The notes under the pieces were generated by a model. The model saw only the letters and a list, made by a program, of their open reading frames with translations. It did not search any database and was not told the DNA's origin. Positions 37,852 to 46,938 of a stretch of DNA of 64,000 bases are shown here, in pieces. Each line of letters starts with the position of its first letter. Position 1 is the stretch's first letter. Origin of the DNA: Pelosinus sp. (lineage in GTDB: Bacteria > Bacillota > Negativicutes > DSM-13327); NCBI GenBank assembly GCA_029239675.1, contig JARBUM010000002.1:1-64000 (forward strand). Reading direction: 5' to 3'. The translations under genes and the position numbers were made by a program.

Positions 37852-37966
37852 TATCAAAATGATAGTTTTTATCAAATTGATAAAATTATCATTTTTCAGT
37901 TATCTTCTCCTGTCTGCCACCACTACCTATTTTAATAAAACATTATACATAACTATCATTTTGATA
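37852..37966. promoter_or_regulatory. Three enhancer-like TATCA-N3-TGATA sites upstream of dpaL
   Basis: TATCAAAATGATA (37852-37864), TATCAAATTGATA (37870-37882) and TATCATTTTGATA (37954-37966). Each is a 13-bp inverted repeat with 5-bp arms. The first two have centres 18 bases apart. They lie about 160-265 bases upstream of the expected start of dpaL transcription, the usual range for sigma-54 activator sites. The whole 377-base gap 37666-38042 is this control region; no gene is visible in it. Confidence 0.82.
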
Positions 37967-38042
37967 ATGATATCTGAGCTTAATACGTCTAAATGTATTG
38001 AGTCACTTAAAAAATATGAGCGGTTATTCTTAAACAACTCTT

Positions 38043-39755
38043 TTAGATGGAAACGGAGGAAATTACTAATTTATTTACATCAACCAGCCCCTTATCTGTC
38101 AATTTAAGTGTTGGTATTACGGGTAAGCTCATAAATGCTAACGTCATAAAAGGATCATAACAAGGATTAACACCAAGCTCAGAAGCAATATTGTGTAATA
38201 AGATTAATTGGTCATAAACAATATGAATATCCTGATCTGCCATTAACCCTGCTAAGGGCAAGGCTAGTGTTCCTAACACCTTTCCCTTGTTTACAATGAC
38301 AATACCGCCTTGTATTCTTTCAAGTTCTTGTACAGCCATAATCATATCAGGATCACTAGCTCCAATGACAACAACATTATGAGAATCATGAGCAATTGTA
38401 GAAGCAATAGCTCCTGAGTGCATTCCAAAGCCCTTTACTAGACCAACACCAACATTCCCGGTAGCATGATGCCGCTCAAACACTGCCATTTTTAAAATAT
38501 CATTGGCGATATCTTGCACAAATTCCCCATTAGTTACTTCCATTTCTAGTTCTAGTGCAGTTGTAATGAGCTGATGTGGTACAAGACCAATCACTCTAGC
38601 TAACGTTGAATTAGCCTTAAGCTTTAATTGATTAAGATGGATATCTCCCAAATACATAGTTTCGCGTATCTGATCATCATTCATTTGCAAGCTAGTAAAC
38701 ACAATTTTGCCATTTTTCGCTACCATTTGTCCCTTTTTGAAAACCATGCTAGGACGCCATGATTCTAAATCATCAAACACTAACAAATCAGCATAATAAC
38801 CTGGTGCAATCGCTCCAAAATCTTTCAGACTAAAATAAGTTGCTGGATTAATAGTAACCATTTGCAACACTGTAGCGACTTCAATACCTCCAGCAACTGC
38901 CATTTGCACCATATGATTGATGTGACCAAGAGTAATGAGATCACCAGGATGTCTGTCATCAGTAGCAAACATACAACGTCGAGCCGTATGACAGTTGACC
39001 ATGGGTAATAGATTGATAAGATTCTTAGCTGCTGAACCTTCACGCAACATGATATACATTCCTTGCTCCAATCTTTCCATAGCCTCATCAACCGTCACAC
39101 ATTCATGATCGGATCCAATACCAGCAGCAATATAAGCAGTTAATTTCTTACCAGAAAGTTCTGGTGCATGACCATCTATCAACTTACCTTCAGCCAGTTT
39201 AATTTTTGCCAGTATCTCCTCATTTTGCTGAAGAACCCCAGGATAGTCCATAAGTTCTCCTAATCCTAGCACTCTTGGGTGGTTTATAAATTTAGCCAAT
39301 TCATTTGCTGTTAATTTTGCACCTGAAGTTTCTAGTACAGTAGCAGGCACACAGGAAGGTAACATAACAAAGATGTCTAGAGGCAACCCCTCCGCTGCAT
39401 CTAATATATATTGAATGCCTTTCTCACCCACCACATTGGCAATTTCATGTGGATCAGCAATCAGAGTAGTAGTTCCTGCCGGGACTACTACCTTTGCAAA
39501 TTCTCCAGGACTAACCATAGAACTTTCCATATGAACATGTCCATCAATAAAACCCGGAGTTAAGAATTTCCCCGTCAAGTCTAGCTCCTTAGTCCCACTA
39601 TATTGGCCAATACCAGCGATGTAGCCGTCAACAACAGCTACATCGCCTTTAGCAAATTTTCCGGTAAACACATTGAAAATATGAGCATGTTTTAATACTA
39701 AATCCCCAGGAGCCTGCCCCTGAGCCACAGCAATTAATTTATTTATTGGTTTCAT
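38043..39755 (-). CDS. ade: Adenine deaminase
   Basis: A 570-residue amidohydrolase with GFIDGHVHMESSMVSPGEF near 67-85, LIADPHEIANVVG near 100 and ATDDRHPGD near 270, the family's metal and active-site segments. It converts adenine to hypoxanthine and ammonia. The ATG at 39755 follows AAGGTGAT; the in-frame GTG at 39764 lies within that ribosome site. It is downstream of and close to the AzgA-type permease gene, so imported adenine is deaminated at once and passed to xanthine dehydrogenase. Confidence 0.96.
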   Translation of the reverse strand: MKPINKLIAVAQGQAPGDLVLKHAHIFNVFTGKFAKGDVAVVDGYIAGIGQYSGTKELDLTGKFLTPGFIDGHVHMESSMVSPGEFAKVVVPAGTTTLIADPHEIANVVGEKGIQYILDAAEGLPLDIFVMLPSCVPATVLETSGAKLTANELAKFINHPRVLGLGELMDYPGVLQQNEEILAKIKLAEGKLIDGHAPELSGKKLTAYIAAGIGSDHECVTVDEAMERLEQGMYIMLREGSAAKNLINLLPMVNCHTARRCMFATDDRHPGDLITLGHINHMVQMAVAGGIEVATVLQMVTINPATYFSLKDFGAIAPGYYADLLVFDDLESWRPSMVFKKGQMVAKNGKIVFTSLQMNDDQIRETMYLGDIHLNQLKLKANSTLARVIGLVPHQLITTALELEMEVTNGEFVQDIANDILKMAVFERHHATGNVGVGLVKGFGMHSGAIASTIAHDSHNVVVIGASDPDMIMAVQELERIQGGIVIVNKGKVLGTLALPLAGLMADQDIHIVYDQLILLHNIASELGVNPCYDPFMTLAFMSLPVIPTLKLTDKGLVDVNKLVISSVSI

Positions 39756-39775
39756 CTTGATCACCTTGTTTCTCC

Positions 39776-41116
39776 TTAGTGAAGACGCATATAAAAATTA
39801 ATTAAGAAGGCTACGCTAACCGCCCACATAATCCAACTAACGTCTTTTGCTTTTCCTGTTAGCGATTTAATAAAAGTATAACTGATAAATCCAAAAGCAA
39901 AGCCATTGGCAATACTAAAGGTTAACGGCATCATGATAATAGTCATGAAAGCTGGAAAACCATCAGTAAAATCTGCAAAGTTAACTTGACCAATCTCCGC
40001 CATCATCAGTGCTCCTACCAGAATGAGGGCTGGAGCTGTTGCAAATCCAGGTACTAGACCAATAAGTGGAGCAAATAGCAACGAAACAATGAATAATAGA
40101 GATACAGTAAGGGCGGTTAATCCTGTTTTTCCACCTTCCGCAATACCAGCAGCACTTTCTACATAAGATGTAACAGTAGAAGTACCAAACATGGCACTGC
40201 CAATCGTACCGATAGCATCGGTCGTCAATGCCTTATCCAGATTTTCAATCTCACCATTTTTATCCATCAATTTAGCTTTACGAGTTAAGCCAATTAAAGT
40301 CCCCATATTATCAAATAATTCTACTATAGTAAATGTAAATATAATCGAAAATATGCCATACTCCCAAGCTCCTATAATATCCATTTGCATAAAAGTAGCA
40401 CTCATGCTAGGAAGATTAAAACTCATAATATCACCAATGCCTTTAGGAGTAGGCACAGCGCCCAAGAGCATCCCTAATATAGTAGTTGTAAGTATACCAA
40501 TCAACATGGAACCTTTAACGTTACGAGCCATCAATACTGAGGTTAAGATTAAGCCAGCACAGGATAATAGAGGCTCGATACTGGTTAAGTTCCCCACTGT
40601 AACAAAAGTAGCCTTATCGGCAACAATAATTCCAGAATTTTTCAAACCAATAAAGGCAATAAACAAACCAATACCTACGCCAATGGAACATTTTAAATTC
40701 ATAGGTACCGCTTTAATAATGGCTTGGCGAATGCCCCCCATAGTTAAAATCAAGAATAAAAACCCTGAGAAAAAGACAGCTCCTAAGGCTACCTGCCAAG
40801 GGAGATGCAGTACCCCCACAACATAATATGCAAAAAAAGCGTTAAGTCCCATGCCTGGAGCCACTGCGATAGGATAGTTAGCCCAAAGAGCCATGAGCAA
40901 GGTTACCACAGCTGTTGCATAAATAGTAGACGCAATCGCTGCTTCTTTAGGAATTCCGGCGTCTGCTAAGATATTAGGATTCACAAAAATAATATAAGCT
41001 AGCGCAACAAAGGTAGTCAAACCAGCCAGCACTTCTGTTTTTACATCCGTTTTTTTCTGACTGAGTTTAAAGAATCGGTCTAAAAAACTCTGCTTGATTA
41101 CAATATTGGGTATCAT
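39776..41116 (-). CDS. AzgA-type NCS2 purine permease (adenine/guanine/hypoxanthine)
   Basis: A 446-residue membrane protein of about 12-13 helices. The segments AGLTTFVALAYIIFVNPNIL, MGLNAFFAYYVVG and TSTVTSYVESAAGIAEGGKTGLTAL are those of AzgA-like purine permeases. The ATG at 41116 has GGGAGG 7 bases upstream. It precedes ade by 20 bases, forming an uptake-deamination pair. A 13-bp palindrome at 41165-41177 lies in its upstream region. Confidence 0.93.
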   Translation of the reverse strand: MIPNIVIKQSFLDRFFKLSQKKTDVKTEVLAGLTTFVALAYIIFVNPNILADAGIPKEAAIASTIYATAVVTLLMALWANYPIAVAPGMGLNAFFAYYVVGVLHLPWQVALGAVFFSGFLFLILTMGGIRQAIIKAVPMNLKCSIGVGIGLFIAFIGLKNSGIIVADKATFVTVGNLTSIEPLLSCAGLILTSVLMARNVKGSMLIGILTTTILGMLLGAVPTPKGIGDIMSFNLPSMSATFMQMDIIGAWEYGIFSIIFTFTIVELFDNMGTLIGLTRKAKLMDKNGEIENLDKALTTDAIGTIGSAMFGTSTVTSYVESAAGIAEGGKTGLTALTVSLLFIVSLLFAPLIGLVPGFATAPALILVGALMMAEIGQVNFADFTDGFPAFMTIIMMPLTFSIANGFAFGFISYTFIKSLTGKAKDVSWIMWAVSVAFLINFYMRLH

Positions 41117-41164
41117 TCTAAAACCTCCCAATTATTCTTACAAACCAAATATAACGAGCTTTTC

Positions 41165-41177
41165 ATAACCAGGTTAT
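41165..41177. promoter_or_regulatory. Palindrome ATAACC-N-GGTTAT upstream of the AzgA permease gene
   Basis: A perfect 6-1-6 inverted repeat about 50 bases before the start codon. It could be a repressor site or a small hairpin. No second copy was noticed in the window. Confidence 0.4.
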
Positions 41178-41314
41178 AGTCTATACGTTTATCTGTAATT
41201 GGTTCCCCCCTTTTTCGTTTTTTCTATATAAAACACACTAATTTCTTACTGCATTTAATACGTGATTATACTTCATCACCTAAGACTTTTTGCGCAACAA
41301 TCTAAAGTTTTTTC

Positions 41315-41806
41315 TCAATCTATTTGTACAGCTTGTTTATCCTCTCTTCCCAAGGCTTTTTCCGCAGCAAGCATAATATTATGGTAGCCCGTACAGCGGC
41401 ACATATGACCAGATAACTCTTTTTTAATCTGTTCCCTGCTGAAGTTCTTGCCACTCTCCAGCATCTCCGTTGTTGACATTACAAACCCTGGCGTACAAAA
41501 TCCGCATTGTACAGCTGTTTCATCTAGAAAGGCTTGCTGTACTTTGGACAATTTTCCGTCTTTAGCTTCACCTTCAATAGTTCTGATTTCTTTTCCATCT
41601 GCCCAGACTGCAAGATAAATACACGTATCAAAGGCCATATTATCAATAAGTACTGTACAGGCACCACATTCACCAACAGAGCAACCCTTTTTCACCCCTG
41701 TCAGGTGAAACTTATTTCTCAGAACATCTAACAATGATTCTCTGATATCAACTTCGATCGTAACTTCTTTACCATTAACTTTGAAGGTAATTTTTTTAAC
41801 TAACAT
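41315..41806 (-). CDS. xdhC: Xanthine dehydrogenase, [2Fe-2S] subunit
   Basis: A 163-residue subunit with two [2Fe-2S] motifs: KGCSVGECGACTVL near 39-52 and QCGFCTPGF...CRCTGYHN near 96-140. It carries electrons between the molybdenum and FAD subunits. Its start overlaps the stop of the FAD subunit gene by one base. The symbol follows the E. coli three-subunit naming and should not be confused with the XdhC maturation factor at 20-21 kb. A 184-base gap with no gene follows before the permease. Confidence 0.94.
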   Translation of the reverse strand: MLVKKITFKVNGKEVTIEVDIRESLLDVLRNKFHLTGVKKGCSVGECGACTVLIDNMAFDTCIYLAVWADGKEIRTIEGEAKDGKLSKVQQAFLDETAVQCGFCTPGFVMSTTEMLESGKNFSREQIKKELSGHMCRCTGYHNIMLAAEKALGREDKQAVQID

Positions 41807-42684
41807 TACAGTTCACCTCCGGCATTGATAAAAGCCTGCCTAAAGGCCCGTTTGCTTAATTCTTGGATTAACTGTATGCGAAATTCCTTGGAAGCACGCC
41901 AAGATGTTCTTGGATTGACTTCTTCTATCGCCATTTTTCCTACCTCTTCTAATAATGCTTCTGTAAAAATCCTTCCTTTTACCTGTTCTTCTGTTCCTTT
42001 ACAACGCATCGGAATAGGGGCAGCCACCCCTAAAGCTAATCTGAAATCCTTAATTTTCTTTCCACCCTCTACATTACAAAGAACAACACAACCCAAGGTT
42101 GCAATATCCATTGCATTACGCATGGCATATTTAATATAATGACCGCTATATCCCTGGTAATCTTCAGGTGCAATCAAAATAGTTGTTAGAATCTCTTCAT
42201 GGCGCAAATCGACTTTACCTGGCCCTTTATAAAAATCTGCAATTGGAATATAACGCACACCATCAGGGCCTTGGATTTCTAATTTAGCATTGAAGGCAAA
42301 TAGGGTAGAAGCACTATCAGCAGAAGTAACTCCATTACAAATATTACCGCCAATACTCCCGATATTGCGAATCTGTGGACCGCCAACCATATCTACAGCT
42401 TCTCCTAAAACAGGAATATATTGCTGAACAATCGGATGTTTCGAGACTTGACTAAAACTAGCCCCTGACCCTATCACAATGGTTCCATCTTCCTTAAGAA
42501 AGATTCCCTTTAGCTCAGCTATCCCGTGTATGCTAATTAATTGGGCATCATGTATTTTTCCTTCATGTAACTTAATTAGAACATCGCTACCACCTGAAAT
42601 CAGCATGGCATTTGGGTTGACTAGCAGTAATTCTATGGCCTCTTGTACCGAACCAGCTTCTTCATATTTTGCAATGTCATACAT
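41806..42684 (-). CDS. xdhB: Xanthine dehydrogenase, FAD-binding subunit
   Basis: A 292-residue FAD-binding subunit of the CO-dehydrogenase flavoprotein family, with LISGGSDVLIKL near 29-40 and GSIGGNICNGVTSADSAST near 108-126, which bind the FAD. It passes electrons from the Fe-S subunit to NAD+ or another acceptor. It is the middle gene of the three-subunit enzyme, 16 bases after the molybdenum subunit. Confidence 0.94.
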   Translation of the reverse strand: MYDIAKYEEAGSVQEAIELLLVNPNAMLISGGSDVLIKLHEGKIHDAQLISIHGIAELKGIFLKEDGTIVIGSGASFSQVSKHPIVQQYIPVLGEAVDMVGGPQIRNIGSIGGNICNGVTSADSASTLFAFNAKLEIQGPDGVRYIPIADFYKGPGKVDLRHEEILTTILIAPEDYQGYSGHYIKYAMRNAMDIATLGCVVLCNVEGGKKIKDFRLALGVAAPIPMRCKGTEEQVKGRIFTEALLEEVGKMAIEEVNPRTSWRASKEFRIQLIQELSKRAFRQAFINAGGEL

Positions 42685-42700
42685 TTTCTATCACTTCCCC

Positions 42701-44983
42701 CTATAGTAAGCCTGTTTCCTTAAATTTCTCAAATAAACGTTGTGGATTCATGGGAACTTCATAGATCTTCACACCTGTGGCATCATAAATTGCATTACGA
42801 ATAGCAGGCGCAGGCGATATAGCAGGCGGTTCCCCAAGAGCTTTATTTCCATAAGGTGCAGTTGGTTCATAGGTTTCAATAAAAGCAGTACCTATCTCAG
42901 GTGTATCTAATGTAGTCATCAGTTTATAATCAAGAAGATTACTATTTAACGGCCTGCCTGTTTTGCAATCAAACAGCATTTGCTCATATAAAGCATATCC
43001 TAAGGCCATGCTCACTCCCCCATGAACTTGAGCATGAGCTAATTTAGGATTAATAAGCCTTCCTGCATCATGGACATTATAAATTTCCAAAACCTCTACT
43101 TTTGCAGTAGGCATATCGACTTCTATCTCAACGAAAGTACATCCGTAAGCCAGAGCATTCGTTCTCGCATTATTCGTCACATCAGCCGTAATTGGAGCGG
43201 CAAAAACGGTATCATAATAGCTATCTAATGCCACATCTGCAAGGGATAGCACCCTCTCTCCATTATGTATATAAGCTATCCAGCCATCTATAATGGTGAG
43301 CGCGCTTGCAGGAATATCAGTCATACCCCAGGCATAATTCAAGACTTTCATCCTAATCTCTTCTGCTGCTTTTTTTACTGCCATACCTGATACATAGGTC
43401 TGCCTTGAAGCATAAGACCCTGTATCAAAAGGTGTGATATCTGTATCTTGGGAAGATACCACACTAACCATCTCAATAGATATCCCAATCGTCTCTGCTG
43501 CCATTTGGGCAAAAACCGTATCACTTCCCTGTCCAATCTCCGTGGCTCCAACCTGTAATTGAATAGAACCATCTTGATTAAGTACAATTCTAGCGCCAGC
43601 AAGTTCCAGTCCAAAAGGATAGGTTCCTGTCTTATAACAAAAACAAGCCATCCCTAATCCGCGCCGTTTTGCTCCTGTATCTTTTGACTTATTTGTCTTT
43701 TTTCTATCCCAGCCAATCAAATCCTTACCTGTAGCAACACATTCAGCAAGCCCATTACTTCGAGCGCAAATACCACTTAAAGGGTCTATATAACCTTCTT
43801 GATTGCTATTTTTCAAACGAAATTCGATAGGATCAAGCTTTAGTTCTCTAGCGATATCCTCCATATGTGATTCTAAACCAAAAGTAATTTGAGGAATACC
43901 GTATCCTCTCATGGCACCTGCTGTAGGTAGGTTGGTATAGACCGTCGTTGCCTCACCCCTAATTGCTTTTTGATCATATAGATGCCTAAATTTCGTAAGG
44001 CAGTTAGATGCAATCGAGTGTCCGTGGGAAGCATATGCGCCATTATTAGAAATCGCCGTTAGTTCTCTGGCAATGATCTTTCCCTCTTTATTTACGCCTG
44101 TTTTAAATTTGAATTTAAATGCATGGCGAACCCGAGATGCAATAAATGTTTCTTCTCTCGTAAATTCTAGTTTTACGGGTTTGCCATGAACTACTGTTGT
44201 CATAAAGGCAACCAGAGGCTCTACTACTATATCCTGCTTACTGCCAAAGCCACCTCCGATATAGGGCTTAATGACACGTGCCCGCCCCCAGGGAATACCT
44301 AAAGCCTGACCGATAATCCGACGACAGATATGGGGGATTTGCGTTGAAGAAACAACTACAATCTTGCCATTTTCATCTATATAAGAATAAGCACTATGAT
44401 TTTCCATAGCACAGTGCTGCACCATACTGGTAATAAACTCATCTTCAAAGATATAATCTGATTCTGCAAACGCTTCTTCCAGCTCTCCTAAAGAAAAATC
44501 AGTTGTTTTTATAATATTTTTAGTACCTTCATGAATTTCAATCGCCTCTTCTTTTAAAGAATCCTCGACTGTTAAAATAGGTAAATATTCCTCATATTCA
44601 ACTTCGATAAGACGTAATGCTTTTTCAGCTGTCAATTCATCTACGGCAATGACGGCTGCAATCTCGTCACCATATAAACGTACTCGTTGGGTAAGCAGAT
44701 TACGATCCGCCACATCTTGATGTTCTGGATCTTTACTATAAGGGTGACCTGCTGTAGGGAACATATGTTTCGGAACATCCTCGAAGGTAATAACTGCTTC
44801 CACACCTGGCATTGCTTTGGCTTTACTTATATCAATTTTTTTCACCCAGCCATTGGCGATTGTACTACGGTAAATTTTTGCATAAAGCATATCCTTCTCA
44901 AAAAAATCATCTACATATTTAGCTTTGCCGCAAACTTTGGCAAAACCATCAATTCTCGGGAAATTCTTTCCTACACTCTGCAT
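42701..44983 (-). CDS. xdhA: Xanthine dehydrogenase, molybdenum-binding subunit
   Basis: A 760-residue subunit holding the molybdopterin active site: IGGGFGSKQDIVVEP, AGAMRGYGIPQ, QVGATEIGQGSDT, and GNKALGEPPAIS with the catalytic Glu near the C-terminus. It oxidises hypoxanthine or xanthine. The ATG at 44983 was chosen because AAAGGAG is correctly placed for it; a GTG at 44992 lies on the ribosome site. With xdhB and xdhC it makes a second xanthine dehydrogenase beside the fused Se-type one. Confidence 0.94.
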   Translation of the reverse strand: MQSVGKNFPRIDGFAKVCGKAKYVDDFFEKDMLYAKIYRSTIANGWVKKIDISKAKAMPGVEAVITFEDVPKHMFPTAGHPYSKDPEHQDVADRNLLTQRVRLYGDEIAAVIAVDELTAEKALRLIEVEYEEYLPILTVEDSLKEEAIEIHEGTKNIIKTTDFSLGELEEAFAESDYIFEDEFITSMVQHCAMENHSAYSYIDENGKIVVVSSTQIPHICRRIIGQALGIPWGRARVIKPYIGGGFGSKQDIVVEPLVAFMTTVVHGKPVKLEFTREETFIASRVRHAFKFKFKTGVNKEGKIIARELTAISNNGAYASHGHSIASNCLTKFRHLYDQKAIRGEATTVYTNLPTAGAMRGYGIPQITFGLESHMEDIARELKLDPIEFRLKNSNQEGYIDPLSGICARSNGLAECVATGKDLIGWDRKKTNKSKDTGAKRRGLGMACFCYKTGTYPFGLELAGARIVLNQDGSIQLQVGATEIGQGSDTVFAQMAAETIGISIEMVSVVSSQDTDITPFDTGSYASRQTYVSGMAVKKAAEEIRMKVLNYAWGMTDIPASALTIIDGWIAYIHNGERVLSLADVALDSYYDTVFAAPITADVTNNARTNALAYGCTFVEIEVDMPTAKVEVLEIYNVHDAGRLINPKLAHAQVHGGVSMALGYALYEQMLFDCKTGRPLNSNLLDYKLMTTLDTPEIGTAFIETYEPTAPYGNKALGEPPAISPAPAIRNAIYDATGVKIYEVPMNPQRLFEKFKETGLL

Positions 44984-45039
44984 GGTCCACACTCCTTTCT
45001 ATAAACAAGAAAGCATATCTATTCAAAAACGAAGGATTT

Positions 45040-46395
45040 CTATTTCATTGTAAGCAGATTATTGACAAGAATATTTGCTTTATGAACTATTTCTTGCTCA
45101 TCCAAATCACATAATTCACCCTGTTGAGCTACAATTTTTCCATTTACGATAGTATAAGCAACAGGCCGATTCACACCAACCGTTGCCAATAAGGATTTAG
45201 GATCGGAACAGGCCCCCACATATTCCAATTGATTGCTATCAATCATAAACAAATCTGCAGCTTTCCCTACTTCAATACTGCCAATATCGTCTCTTCCTAA
45301 AATTTTAGCCCCGCCTTTAGTTCCCATTTTCAAAATTTCATATCCGCTTGGTGCCTGAAGGCTAGCTTGCAAACGATGTAGTAAAAAGGCCGCCCTCAAC
45401 TCTGCTAATAAATTAGAGCCATCATTACTGGCACTTCCATCTACAGCAAGGCCCACAGGTACACCCAATTCCAGCATCCGAGGTATCTTAGCAATCCCTG
45501 ATGATAATTTCTGATTCGATATAGGACAATGTGCTACTCCCGTTTGAGTACATGCAAGCCTATACAACTCTTGATCGCTAAAATGGATGCCATGAGCAAA
45601 CCATACATCCTTGCCAAGCCACCCTAAACTTTCCATGTAATCCAAAGGCCTCATATTATATTTTTCAATACAATAGTCCTCTTCATCTTTGGTTTCTGCT
45701 AGATGAGTATGTAAGCGAACATTGTTTTTTCTTGCTAACTCTGCTGTTCTTATCATTAATTCACTAGTAACACTAAAGGGTGAACAAGGAGCCAAAACTA
45801 TTTGGCGCATAGAATACTTACTAGTATCATGATAGCTTTCAATTAGTTGTAAACTCTCTTCCAGAATTTCCTCTACACTTTGCACCAGTTCATCTGGCGG
45901 CAATCCCCCATTACTCTTGCCTCTAGACATACTTCCTCTGGAAGCATGAAAACGCATTCCTAACTTCTCTGCGGCTAAAAACTGCTGGTCTATAAACGCA
46001 GAATTTTCTTTTGGGAAAACATAATGATGATCAAAGCAGGTGGTACATCCATACTTTAATAATTCTCCCATACCGACCACTGCACTATAATAGATCATCT
46101 CAGGATTGAGTCCTCGCCAGATTTCATATAAGGTAACTAACCAATCAAATAATTCTAGATTTTGCACTTGTGGTAAATTCCGTGTAAAGGTTTGATATAA
46201 ATGATGATGCGTATTGATCAAACCAGGATAAACAAACATTCCTTCAGCATCAATAACTTTATCTGCAATAAAAAACTCCTTACCGATATGGCAAAAATAA
46301 TTATTTTCAATGAAAATGTTTTGATTTTCAAGCACTGTATCTTTATCATCCACAGTAATAATGGCTCTGGCATTTTTGATAAGTATACTTGTCAT
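45040..46395 (-). CDS. 8-Oxoguanine deaminase-like amidohydrolase
   Basis: A 451-residue amidohydrolase with the first metal site GLINTHHHLYQTFTRNLP near 58-75, TTCFDHHYVFP near 118, LHTHLAETKDEED near 232, and VDGSASNDGSN near 327. These match 8-oxoguanine deaminase, which turns 8-oxoguanine into urate; guanine or isocytosine deaminase are alternatives. It is the first gene of the operon with xdhABC and has a sigma-54 promoter, so guanine-derived compounds would enter the same breakdown route. Confidence 0.85.
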   Translation of the reverse strand: MTSILIKNARAIITVDDKDTVLENQNIFIENNYFCHIGKEFFIADKVIDAEGMFVYPGLINTHHHLYQTFTRNLPQVQNLELFDWLVTLYEIWRGLNPEMIYYSAVVGMGELLKYGCTTCFDHHYVFPKENSAFIDQQFLAAEKLGMRFHASRGSMSRGKSNGGLPPDELVQSVEEILEESLQLIESYHDTSKYSMRQIVLAPCSPFSVTSELMIRTAELARKNNVRLHTHLAETKDEEDYCIEKYNMRPLDYMESLGWLGKDVWFAHGIHFSDQELYRLACTQTGVAHCPISNQKLSSGIAKIPRMLELGVPVGLAVDGSASNDGSNLLAELRAAFLLHRLQASLQAPSGYEILKMGTKGGAKILGRDDIGSIEVGKAADLFMIDSNQLEYVGACSDPKSLLATVGVNRPVAYTIVNGKIVAQQGELCDLDEQEIVHKANILVNNLLTMK

Positions 46396-46488
46396 CAGAA
46401 CATCGTCCCTTCCTGTATATTTTCTTAAAATTATCTTTTTCGTCCTATGATTATGCTACTGTGAATACACTTCCCTTCCAACATGTAT

Positions 46489-46504
46489 TGCAATAACTAT
46501 GCCA
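46489..46504 (-). promoter_or_regulatory. Sigma-54 promoter of the 8-oxoguanine deaminase/xdh operon
   Basis: TGGCAT (46504-46499), a 5-base spacer and TTGCA (46493-46489) fit the -24/-12 pattern, with one departure at the last base of the -24 hexamer. Confidence 0.85.
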
Positions 46505-46613
46505 ATAGATAAAATGCGTATCATAGATTAAATATTTTTGTAACAATAGGCAAAGCCGCTAGACTTTGCTTGCTTTATAAAAAAGTTAAAAGAAGAAATG
46601 TATAAAAATTTTT

Positions 46614-46752
46614 TATCAAAATGATATTTTTTATCAAAATGATAAAGTTTTCTTTGATATTTTCTAGAATCTACATGTACGAACTCCACAATAGGTTTTA
46701 TTAAATAGAAAATGAGTAGAATACAGAACCTTTTTTGCTTATCATTTTGATA
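46614..46752. promoter_or_regulatory. Three enhancer-like TATCA-N3-TGATA sites upstream of the xdh operon
   Basis: TATCAAAATGATA at 46614-46626 and again at 46632-46644, and TATCATTTTGATA at 46740-46752. The first two are 18 bases apart centre to centre, exactly as at dpaL, and all lie about 140-270 bases upstream of the expected start. The rest of the gap 46753-46938 is AT-rich with no gene or clear signal. Confidence 0.82.
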
Positions 46753-46938
46753 ATTATATAAAATAAAGAAGACTTGATTTATAGCTTCAATTCTGTATGT
46801 ATATTATTACTTATAGAAGATATCGTCCTTAGAGCAACTTGTTATCTGCTAAAGAATCACCCAATAAATACTATATACTTATCCAACTTCAAATAGATTC
46901 TTTTGCATCTTATTAATATTCTTAATTGAATATACCAT

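Noticed and set aside
40191-40826. A 211-codon plus-strand open frame
   Set aside because: It is antisense to the AzgA permease gene, whose family motifs and ribosome site are clear; the plus frame is a low-complexity shadow.
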